From SKLM01 sp964450435 (GTDB lineage: Bacteria; Chloroflexota; Anaerolineae; B4-G1): a stretch of 41,146 bases of DNA. Below the pieces are notes generated by a model. That model saw nothing but the letters and a program-made list of their open reading frames with translations. It was not told where the DNA came from and searched no databases. Both the position numbers and the translations under genes were made by a program. The stretch lies in the NCBI GenBank assembly GCA_964450435.1, contig CAYVCX010000021.1, forward strand, positions 1 to 41,146, read 5' to 3'. Of this stretch, positions 23,577-30,284 are shown piece by piece. How positions within the stretch are numbered: the stretch's first letter is position 1; each line of letters opens with the position of its first letter.

Positions 23577-26500
23577 CTACCGGCGCAGATCGAGGAGCCC
23601 CATACCGATTCGGGGCGGCTTCGCCTCTTCTTCATCCTTCCCGAAGTGGAGCACGTCACCATCCCGCGTGACAGCCTCGATGCCCAACCCAAGGCTCTGC
23701 ATCTCCTTCACCAACACCTTGAAGGACGCAGGAACTCCAACCTCCTTGACAGGCTCACCCTTAACGATGGACTCATAGACCTCGACACGTCCCTGGACAT
23801 CGTCTGACTTGACGGTCAGCATCTCCTGGAGCGAGTGCGCTGCACCGTAGGCCTCAAGGGCCCAGACCTCCATCTCCCCGAACCGCTGACCCCCGAAGCG
23901 TGCCTTGCCTCCCAGCGGCTGCTGGGTCACGAGGCTGTAAGGCCCAGTGGATCGGGCGTGCGCCTTGTCCTCGACCAAGTGATGCAGCTTCATAATGGGC
24001 CGGTACCCTACCGTCACCGGTTGATCGAAGGGCTCGCCGGTCTTGCCATCGTACAGCTTCATCTTCCCCAGAATCGGCAACGGGTGACCGGTCTCCAAGC
24101 TGACCTGATTCGCCAAGCGCTCCACAGCGTCGGGGTCGAGTTCAGCGACCTCCCGACCGCGGTCCTGCAGCCAGATGCGCACACAAGCAACCCTTGCCAG
24201 GCGGTCCGCCTCATACTGGCGCTCCATCGGACGCGAGTCATCCTCGAACACGAGCACGTCGTCCGGGTCATATCCCTGCTCTCGCAGCCACTCGCGAAGC
24301 ACCGACCGCCGGGCATACACTCGCTCTCTCACCAATCGATCGTGATCGTAGTCACGCTCCTCGAGCCACGCCAGAACATACAGTAAGCGAGCCTCGTCTT
24401 CGGACTCCAACGACTCCAGCGGGTAATCCTGCGCCTTCAACCACGCCCAGGCACGCTCCGTGATCTCCGTCCACGCGCGATCGATGAGCCACGCTCGAGC
24501 CAGATCTGCCTCAACCTGGATCTCGTCAGCCCCGTCGAAGGCTGGGGAGACGGCACGGAAGCCGAGACGCGAGGCCGCCCAGCCAAGGTGGGTCTCCAGT
24601 ATCTGGCCGATGTTCATGCGTCCGGGAACGCCCAGAGGGTTGAGCAGAATGTCCACCGGTGTGCCGTCCGACAAGAATGGCATATCCTCGACAGGCACGA
24701 CCTTGGAGACAACACCCTTGTTGCCGTGCCGTCCAGCCATCTTATCGCCTTCCGTAAGCTTACGAAGCTGGGCTACGTTGACGCGAACTCTCTTCTCTAC
24801 GCCCGTTGGGAGATCGCGATGCTCTTCGCGGTCAAAGGATCTGACGTCAACCACTGTGCCGCGCTCGCCATGGGGCATGCGCAAGCTGGAGTCCTTCACA
24901 TCGCGGGCTTTCTCGCCAAAGATTGCACGCAACAGCTTCTCCTCGGGGCTGAGTTCCTTCTCACCCTTCGGCGTAATCTTGCCCACCAGAATGTCGAGGG
25001 GGCCAACCTCGGCCCCAACCCGGATGACCCCTTCCTCGTCCAGGTCTCGCAGGGCCGTGTCGCCCACATGAGGGATATCTCGCGTTATCTCCTCGGGACC
25101 GAGCTTGGTATTGCGGGCCTCAATCTCGTGTTCCTCGATGTGGACAGAGGTAAACTTGTCGTCGTGGACCAGGCGCTCGCTGATGAGGATCGCGTCCTCG
25201 TAATTTCCACCCTCCCAGGACAGGAAAGCGCACAACACGTTCTGACCTACAGCCAGATTGCCACCCTCCGTGGATGAACTATCCGCAAGGACATCCCCTT
25301 TCTTGACCTGCTGGCCCTTATAGACCACGGGCCTCTGGTTGATGCACGAACTCTGGTTCGAGCGCTCGAACTTACGCAACCGGTACGCCCGGACGCCGTT
25401 GGAGTGGCGAACGCCGACTTCTCTGCCGGTAACACTGATGACCTCTCCATCATCTTCAGCAAGCACGAGCTGACCTGAATCCCGGGCTGCTGGCCCCTCG
25501 ACGCCGGTGCCCACAATGGGGGCCTCAGGTTCGAGAAGCGGTACCCCCTGCCGCTGCATATTGGAGCCCATCAGCGCTCGGTTGGCATCGTCGTGCTCCA
25601 AGAATGGGATCAGCGCAGCCGACACACCGATGACCTGGCTGGGAGCCACGTCGATGTAGTCGACCCGGCGCGGAGACACCTTCCGGAAATCTCCAGCGTG
25701 ACGAACCGTGACACGCTCGTCCAAGAAGTGCCCATCATCGCTCAAGTTCACGGTGGACTGGGCCACCATAGCGCGGTCTTCCCGGTCCGCCGACAGGAAC
25801 TCAATCTCCTCGGTAACCATGGGCTCGACCGGCACCTGTTCGCGACGGCCCAGTGCAGCTACCTTCTCCGCGAGGTCAGAGGTCATCTTGACGCCGGACT
25901 CGGCCACTACCTCGCCACTCTCGGGGTCGGTCACGTCCTCCCGCAGAATGTGGCCAACGAGCGCCTCGGTGCTGGGCTCAACCCTGCAGACTACCCTCCG
26001 ATAGGGCGTCTCGACAAAGCCAAAGGGGTTGATGCGGGCGTGCGTTGCCAGCCGAACGATGAGGCCGATATTCGGACCTTCCGGAGTCTCGACCGGGCAG
26101 ACGCGACCATAGTGGGTGTAGTGCACGTCGCGCACCTCGAACCCGGCATACTCGCGCTTGAGGCCACCCGGCCCCAGGGCCGAAAGAGTGCGCTTGTGGG
26201 TCAACTCCGCCAGCGGGTTCGTCTGCTCCATGAACTGCGACAACCGGCTAGAGCCGAAGAACTGTCGAATCGCGGCAACAAACGGGCGGATATTGATTAG
26301 ACTCACCGGGGTCATCGACTCCGAATCGCGGCTGGACATTCGGTCGACCACGATGCGCTCCATACGACGCAACCCCACCCGCAATTTGTTCTGAACCAGC
26401 TCACCCACCGTTTTGATGCGGCGGTTGCCCAGGTGATCAATATCGTCAGCATCTTCAATGCCGTTGTTGACCCGGATCATGTGCCTGACGATGGCGATCA

Positions 26501-27470
26501 CATCCTTCTTGGTCACCGTGCGATGATCCAAGTCGATGCCGAAGTCGAGTCGCTGATTAAGCTTGTAGCGCCCCACCCTCTTCAGATCGTAGCGGCGGGG
26601 ATCAAAGAGCTGCTCCTCCAGATACTCGCGGGCGTTGTCGAGGGTAGCCGGATCTCCAGGGCGCATGCGGCGGTAGAACTCCAACAAGGCCTCTTCGGCC
26701 AGCGTGCGTCCGCCGGCGGGTTCCCAGTCGGGTTCCTGCCGGAACGTCGCGGGGATATACTGATGATTGGGGTTGCTGTCAGAATCCTTGAATAACTCCA
26801 GGATCGTCTCGTCACTCCCGTCTTCAAGCACAGTCTCCCCTGTACCGTCGTCAACCGCTGCGAGAGCTCGCAGCGGAATGGTAACGGGGAGGATGCGCTT
26901 GCGGTTGAATCGAACGGTGAGATATCCCGTCTTCCGCGATCCGAACTCGAGCCACGCGCCGCGGTCAGGGATCAACTTCGCCGTACACAGCCTCAAGCCG
27001 GTAGCGCGGTCCTCCTCAAGGTCGAAGTAGACGCCAGGAGATCGGATGAGCTGGCTGACAACGACTCGTTCAGTGCCGTTGATGATGAACGTGCCGTTGT
27101 CGGTCATCATCGGGAAGTCGCCAAAGAACACCTCCGACTGGATAATCTCGCCGGTCTCGCGATTGCTGAGGGCGACGCCCACGGAGAGAGGCGCAGCAAA
27201 GGTGATGTCTCGAACGATGCACTGCTCGCGCGAATAGCGAGGTTCCTCGAAGCGGTACTTGAGATCGAACTGAGCCTTTCTGGCCTCGGAGCCGGGCAGG
27301 TAGAGTTTCAGGTTGCCATTGTAACTTTCGATGGGTGAAATCTCATCAAACAACTCAGCCAGCCCCTCCTCCTGCAACCAGTTGAAGAACTTGAACTGAA
27401 TCTGTAGGAGCGGTGGCAGCGTCTCTGCGTCCGTGATCCGCGCATAGGACTTACTGGCCGTATAAAACAT
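23577..27470 (-). CDS. rpoB: DNA-directed RNA polymerase beta subunit with a large repeat-bearing insertion
   Basis: 1297 residues. All beta-subunit regions are present: protrusion and lobe in the N-terminal half, the rifampicin region at about 406-440 (FFGSSRLSQFMEQTNPLAEL), the VETPEGPNIGLI segment, the flap, the KLTEGDKMAGRHGNKGVVSKV active-site region, and the C-terminal RFGEMEVWALEAYGAA...VKSDDV clamp anchor. Between the VSPAFDGA and KLYDGKTGEPF segments, where most bacteria have 15-20 residues, there are about 140 (residues 990-1130) with repeated Trp-Leu units. The rifampicin region differs from E. coli at the 510, 516, 518 and 529 equivalents. rpoC does not follow. A strong promoter lies 77 nt upstream; no clear Shine-Dalgarno sequence precedes the ATG. 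Confidence 0.97.
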   Translation of the reverse strand: MFYTASKSYARITDAETLPPLLQIQFKFFNWLQEEGLAELFDEISPIESYNGNLKLYLPGSEARKAQFDLKYRFEEPRYSREQCIVRDITFAAPLSVGVALSNRETGEIIQSEVFFGDFPMMTDNGTFIINGTERVVVSQLIRSPGVYFDLEEDRATGLRLCTAKLIPDRGAWLEFGSRKTGYLTVRFNRKRILPVTIPLRALAAVDDGTGETVLEDGSDETILELFKDSDSNPNHQYIPATFRQEPDWEPAGGRTLAEEALLEFYRRMRPGDPATLDNAREYLEEQLFDPRRYDLKRVGRYKLNQRLDFGIDLDHRTVTKKDVIAIVRHMIRVNNGIEDADDIDHLGNRRIKTVGELVQNKLRVGLRRMERIVVDRMSSRDSESMTPVSLINIRPFVAAIRQFFGSSRLSQFMEQTNPLAELTHKRTLSALGPGGLKREYAGFEVRDVHYTHYGRVCPVETPEGPNIGLIVRLATHARINPFGFVETPYRRVVCRVEPSTEALVGHILREDVTDPESGEVVAESGVKMTSDLAEKVAALGRREQVPVEPMVTEEIEFLSADREDRAMVAQSTVNLSDDGHFLDERVTVRHAGDFRKVSPRRVDYIDVAPSQVIGVSAALIPFLEHDDANRALMGSNMQRQGVPLLEPEAPIVGTGVEGPAARDSGQLVLAEDDGEVISVTGREVGVRHSNGVRAYRLRKFERSNQSSCINQRPVVYKGQQVKKGDVLADSSSTEGGNLAVGQNVLCAFLSWEGGNYEDAILISERLVHDDKFTSVHIEEHEIEARNTKLGPEEITRDIPHVGDTALRDLDEEGVIRVGAEVGPLDILVGKITPKGEKELSPEEKLLRAIFGEKARDVKDSSLRMPHGERGTVVDVRSFDREEHRDLPTGVEKRVRVNVAQLRKLTEGDKMAGRHGNKGVVSKVVPVEDMPFLSDGTPVDILLNPLGVPGRMNIGQILETHLGWAASRLGFRAVSPAFDGADEIQVEADLARAWLIDRAWTEITERAWAWLKAQDYPLESLESEDEARLLYVLAWLEERDYDHDRLVRERVYARRSVLREWLREQGYDPDDVLVFEDDSRPMERQYEADRLARVACVRIWLQDRGREVAELDPDAVERLANQVSLETGHPLPILGKMKLYDGKTGEPFDQPVTVGYRPIMKLHHLVEDKAHARSTGPYSLVTQQPLGGKARFGGQRFGEMEVWALEAYGAAHSLQEMLTVKSDDVQGRVEVYESIVKGEPVKEVGVPASFKVLVKEMQSLGLGIEAVTRDGDVLHFGKDEEEAKPPRIGMGLLDLRR

Positions 27471-27491
27471 AGTCTGGTCTATTCCCCCAAT

Positions 27492-27513
27492 AAAGACGAT
27501 TCAAAGACGATTC
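27492..27513 (-). repeat. 11-bp tandem duplication in the rpoB 5' untranslated region
   Basis: The 11-mer AAAGACGATTC (plus-strand sense) occurs twice with no gap at 27492-27502 and 27503-27513. It lies between the rpoB promoter and the start codon, where it adds a repeated GAATCGTCTTT to the leader RNA. Confidence 0.8.
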
Positions 27514-27546
27514 TTCGCGTCTGTCGTATGGACACGCCGACCCGTT

Positions 27547-27574
27547 ATTGTATCATAGGAGTGCATATTGTCAA
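27547..27574 (-). promoter_or_regulatory. Promoter of rpoB
   Basis: A perfect TTGACA -35 (27569-27574), a 16-bp spacer and TACAAT -10 (27547-27552) on the minus strand. The expected start near 27540 gives a leader of about 70 nt. The strength fits a core RNA polymerase gene. Confidence 0.85.
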
Positions 27575-27830
27575 ACTCATCGGCCCGATCGCCCATTCAT
27601 TACACTCTCTTGTCGCCGGTGGGTCTCATGAATCGCAACTGCGCTCGTTAACACCCCCATGTGAAATCTGTCATCTGCGAGAGATACCAACAATCACTGG
27701 TCAACGCACCACGTTGCGTTCGGATGATGGGCGAGGGTAGTGGCTGATTCGATCAGCGCACTATACCTCTCGTCCTCTCCTTGGCGGCAGGCTTTCTGAT
27801 CATTCACGGGGCCTGTCTTCCTTGCCCGTA
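27575..27830. other. Non-coding stretch between the GNAT gene and the rpoB promoter
   Basis: No convincing gene, tRNA or terminator was found. Two small perfect inverted repeats are visible: GCTGAT/ATCAGC at 27743-27757 and a 6-bp pair around 27702-27719. Either could be an operator or chance. With the rpoB leader this makes a gap of about 360 nt. Confidence 0.5.
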
Positions 27831-28829
27831 TCAATCATGTCCGCCCCGACCGCCCATCATCACCGGTATTCGGTGTGTAAGGGTGCGCTTCATCTGGACC
27901 AACACGAACATCCGTCGGAACCCCTCGGCCTCCAGCGCTGCCACCAGTGGGCCCTTCGCTACCGGAAGGCGAACTAAGACCTGTCTCCCGGGTGAGCCGC
28001 GCAAGCTCGCCATGCCGCGCTTCACCAGCACGGCCTCAAACCCTTCCTCGCCCGGCCTGACGAGGATCTCCAACTCATTTGGAGGACTTCCTTGCCTCCG
28101 CAGCGCCCTCACCGCTCCACGCAACTTCTCGTCGCCTTCAGCCACCCACCAATCCTCTCGCCGTCGCTTCAGCCAGTGTTCCAAACTGCGCTTCCACCCA
28201 GGCTGATAATCGCTCTCCCGTACCTCAAGAAGTGGCCGCTGCTCTTCGGGAATCGCAGCGTGCATTAGATCGACCAGAGCATCACTATCGCGTCTGCCCG
28301 CCCGGCGTATTGATTCGTGGCCGGAGCCCCGCTCCCAAGAGGCTCCTCCGGTGTGCAGCATATAGAGCGTTCTGCCGACTTCCCGAAATCCCAACCGATC
28401 ATACAACCGGCACGCCACATCGTTGTCAGCACGCACTTCCAATCCGATCCAGTATCCCCCTCTCTGCGAAACTGCCTTGATGGCAGCCTGCATTAGGGCG
28501 GTGGCAATGCCCTGTCCGCGCCACTCGGGGTGGACGACTACATTTCCAATCAAGTATCCCCGCCGACTGTGAGCGCGCCGTAGCGACACGTTCCCCACCA
28601 CGCGTCCGTCTTCAACCCAGACCAGGCCAGGGGCCACGGTCACTTTCCCCAGCAAAGCCCAGAGCCACTGCAGAAACCCACCCGCGCGCGCGAAGCGCCG
28701 CATTCTCGACAACGTCGCTTGGCCCGCCGGATCGAGTCTATCGCCGAAGGCGACATCAATCAGATCGACCACCGAACCCAAATCTCGGAAGGGGTCGAAA
28801 GGGCGAATCGCACTGTTGCTCTGGCTCAT
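27831..28829 (-). CDS. GNAT-family acetyltransferase with two GNAT-like domains
   Basis: About 332 residues. The N-terminal half is a clear GNAT domain: beta strands around VWVEDGRVVGNVSL, the acetyl-CoA motif VVHPEWRGQGIATALMQAAI, then LEVRADNDVACRLYDRLGFREVG. The C-terminal half (from about 175) looks like a second, degenerate GNAT fold without the QxxGxG/A loop but ending in ALEAEGFRRMFVLVQM, a shape seen in double-GNAT proteins such as MshD-like enzymes. The substrate is unknown. The frame is open to a TTG at 28850; I prefer the ATG at 28829, but neither has a good Shine-Dalgarno sequence. It is the last gene of the pncC unit. Confidence 0.82.
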   Translation of the reverse strand: MSQSNSAIRPFDPFRDLGSVVDLIDVAFGDRLDPAGQATLSRMRRFARAGGFLQWLWALLGKVTVAPGLVWVEDGRVVGNVSLRRAHSRRGYLIGNVVVHPEWRGQGIATALMQAAIKAVSQRGGYWIGLEVRADNDVACRLYDRLGFREVGRTLYMLHTGGASWERGSGHESIRRAGRRDSDALVDLMHAAIPEEQRPLLEVRESDYQPGWKRSLEHWLKRRREDWWVAEGDEKLRGAVRALRRQGSPPNELEILVRPGEEGFEAVLVKRGMASLRGSPGRQVLVRLPVAKGPLVAALEAEGFRRMFVLVQMKRTLTHRIPVMMGGRGGHD

Positions 28830-28861
28830 CTCCACTTGCAGCACCCACAAGGCCGGGCGGG

Positions 28862-29104
28862 TCAGACGGCCGGCCTGGGTATCGGCCCGCGCACAATCGA
28901 CCAGCAGAGAGTCTGCTCGTTCAAGCGCAGCTCGAAGAGCCTCCCCCCCATCGCCACCACGTTGAAGCAGCGCTCACCCTGCCCTCTCCAGCGGCGCCCG
29001 ACTCCCTCAACAGCAAACGAATGCCCCTGCCACTCGAAGCGTTGGGGCGTGATCTCGCCCCCGGCGGTGAAGCGGGCCTCGACGGTGATCAGCTCCTGTT
29101 TCAC
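28862..29104 (-). CDS. Small conserved-looking protein of unknown function
   Basis: 80 residues, starting GTG 29104 and overlapping the pncC stop by 4 nt (GTGA), so it is translationally coupled. It reads as an all-beta domain: ITVEARFTAGGEITPQRFEWQG, then a Trp/Arg-rich turn and FNVVAMGGRLFELRLNEQTLCWSIVRG. The pattern (RF.W.G, GRLFELR, W.LVRG-like end) resembles the DUF6504 type of small proteins, from memory and without a search. No signal peptide or catalytic motif is visible. Function is not assigned. Confidence 0.7.
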   Translation of the reverse strand: MKQELITVEARFTAGGEITPQRFEWQGHSFAVEGVGRRWRGQGERCFNVVAMGGRLFELRLNEQTLCWSIVRGPIPRPAV

Positions 29105-29592
29105 AGTGCCCCCTCAAGGTACCTTCGCACGAGATCTAGCACGGCCTCCGCCGTCCGCATCTTGTTCTCCCAACGGTCACCGTCCCAGACGTATCGCTCC
29201 ACCGACTCGCCGTCCGGCGCGATCAGGCCAATGTAAACAAGACCTACGGGCTTTTCGGGGGTGCCACCGGCTGGCCCTGCGATCCCCGTAGCAGACACCC
29301 CCAAATCGGCGTCGAGCAGGCTTCTGACGCCACGGGCCATCTCACGGGCCGTCGGTTCGCTGACGGCACCGTGAATCAGGAGCGTCTCCCTGGGCACCCC
29401 GAGCAGCCTCTCCTTGACATCCGAAGCATAGGCAACGATCGATCCACGGTAGTAGTTCGAGCTGCCCGGTACGTCTGTGATGCGATGCCCTACCAAGCCA
29501 CCGGTGCATGACTCAGCCACTGCCAGCGTCAGCCGTCTGTCCTTCAACAATCGTCCGATCACGACCTCAAGGGCACTCTCGCCTGGTGGCAT
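29101..29592 (-). CDS. pncC: Nicotinamide-nucleotide amidase (CinA C-terminal domain protein)
   Basis: 163 residues, a stand-alone CinA C-terminal domain. Such proteins deamidate NMN to nicotinate mononucleotide in NAD recycling. Diagnostic segments are LAVAESCTGGLVGHRITDVPGSSNYYRGSIVAYASDVKERLLGV, HGAVSEPTAREMARGV and GVSATGIAGPAGGTPEKPVGLVYIGL. The N-terminal molybdopterin-binding-like half of full CinA is absent, which is normal for PncC. The ATG at 29592 has GGGAG 5 nt upstream. It is the first gene of a three-gene unit with a structured leader and a good promoter. Confidence 0.92.
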   Translation of the reverse strand: MPPGESALEVVIGRLLKDRRLTLAVAESCTGGLVGHRITDVPGSSNYYRGSIVAYASDVKERLLGVPRETLLIHGAVSEPTAREMARGVRSLLDADLGVSATGIAGPAGGTPEKPVGLVYIGLIAPDGESVERYVWDGDRWENKMRTAEAVLDLVRRYLEGAL

Positions 29593-29602
29593 TCATACTC
29601 CC

Positions 29603-29697
29603 AAAAACAACCCTGGCACATAGCCAGGGCCCCTGTCCGGCGTGCCATAGGTCGCACCTTTCTGCGACCTGACGCCAGTCCCGTCTTCTGGACGCCG
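29603..29697 (-). promoter_or_regulatory. Riboswitch-like leader of pncC with overlapping terminator
   Basis: In transcript order: a closing stem CGGCGT (29692-29697) with ACGCCG (29638-29643); inside it, a hairpin around CCAG...CTGG (29671-29691) and a perfect 8-bp hairpin (29663-29670 with 29649-29656); then CCCTGGC/GCCAGGG (29623-29629 with 29611-29617, 5-nt loop) followed by TTGTTTTT (29603-29610), a rho-independent terminator. TGGCAC at 29642-29647 can instead pair with GTGCCA at 29614-29619, breaking both the closing stem and the terminator. The layout is that of an attenuation switch. I do not recognise it as a named class. Confidence 0.6.
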
Positions 29698-29720
29698 TTC
29701 GCCATACAACCATCCCTATG

Positions 29721-29748
29721 ATTGTAACACGAACGACATGCAAATCAA
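29721..29748 (-). promoter_or_regulatory. Promoter of the pncC unit
   Basis: TTGATT (-35, 29743-29748), 16-bp spacer, TACAAT (-10, 29721-29726) on the minus strand. The expected start near 29714 leaves a leader of about 120 nt that contains the whole structured element. An 11-bp palindrome, TGACA-N-TGTCA (29751-29761), touches the upstream side of the -35 and may be an operator. Confidence 0.7.
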
Positions 29749-29761
29749 GGTGACAATGTCA

Positions 29762-29959
29762 GTGAGATGTCAGCAGAGAGGCCGGGCACCACTGGCCCAG
29801 CGGCACTCCGACCCTGAGTGACGGAGAATCCTCGGCCATCAGCGACCGCCCGCCATCGCAGCCGGGTCAGGGGCTTCCTGTATGGAGGAGCAGCGAAGCT
29901 TCCCTCGCGCAGGCCCCCCGAGCCGCCTGCGTCAAGGCTCGACCGAGCTGTCGGGCTCC
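29762..29959. other. Non-coding stretch between the pncC promoter and the tRNA-Glu terminator
   Basis: About 200 nt with no gene I can support. Open frames here are short, run through the tRNA terminator and show no family features. Together with the leader and terminator it makes the 459-nt gap between pncC and tRNA-Glu. Confidence 0.5.
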
Positions 29960-29991
29960 AAAAACTAAAAGCCCCACCAAGTTGGTGGGGC
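29960..29991 (-). terminator. Rho-independent terminator of tRNA-Glu
   Basis: GCCCCACCA/TGGTGGGGC makes a perfect 9-bp stem with a 3-nt loop (29971-29991), followed on the minus strand by TTTTAGTTTTT (29960-29970). It lies 60 nt after the tRNA-Glu 3' end. Confidence 0.92.
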
Positions 29992-30051
29992 GAAGCACAC
30001 GGGTGAAAGGGTCGGTATGCGCCCGCCTCGGCCATCTCGACCCACTGTAGG

Positions 30052-30126
30052 TACCCCCAAGGGGATTCGAACCCCTGCTGCGGGCTTGAAAGGCCCGTGT
30101 CCTAGACCAGGCTAGACGATGGGGGC
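30052..30126 (-). tRNA. tRNA-Glu (anticodon UUC)
   Basis: A cloverleaf of 75 nt. The anticodon stem CGGGC/GCCCG carries the loop CTTTCAA with UUC. The T arm is AGGGG-TTCGAAT-CCCCT. The D arm begins GTCTAG as in tRNA-Glu. The acceptor GCCCCCA pairs with TGGGGGT, so the first pair is G1-U72 where G-C is usual. Discriminator A is at 30052. CCA is not encoded. It has its own promoter and terminator. Confidence 0.94.
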
Positions 30127-30137
30127 ATCCGGAGGCC

Positions 30138-30165
30138 ATTCTACCATGAACCCAACCCGCGTCAA
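30138..30165 (-). promoter_or_regulatory. Promoter of tRNA-Glu
   Basis: TTGACG (-35, 30160-30165), 16-bp spacer, TAGAAT (-10, 30138-30143) on the minus strand; the expected start is about 5 nt before the tRNA 5' end. The -35/16/-10 design matches the rpoB, rpsL and DUF503 promoters here. Confidence 0.82.
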
Positions 30166-30284
30166 GCTTCCCCGAAGAAAGCAGCCCGCTATGGGCCGGT
30201 CGCTACCTCGTCGAGTCCAGATCCAACTCAGCCGGGGTGCCCTGCACCCGGCCTTGACGGGCCTTCCGTCTGGAGGGATCGAAT

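Noticed and set aside
29745..30139. Minus-strand frames running through the tRNA-Glu terminator region
   Set aside because: They overlap the terminator and part of the tRNA and show no protein features.
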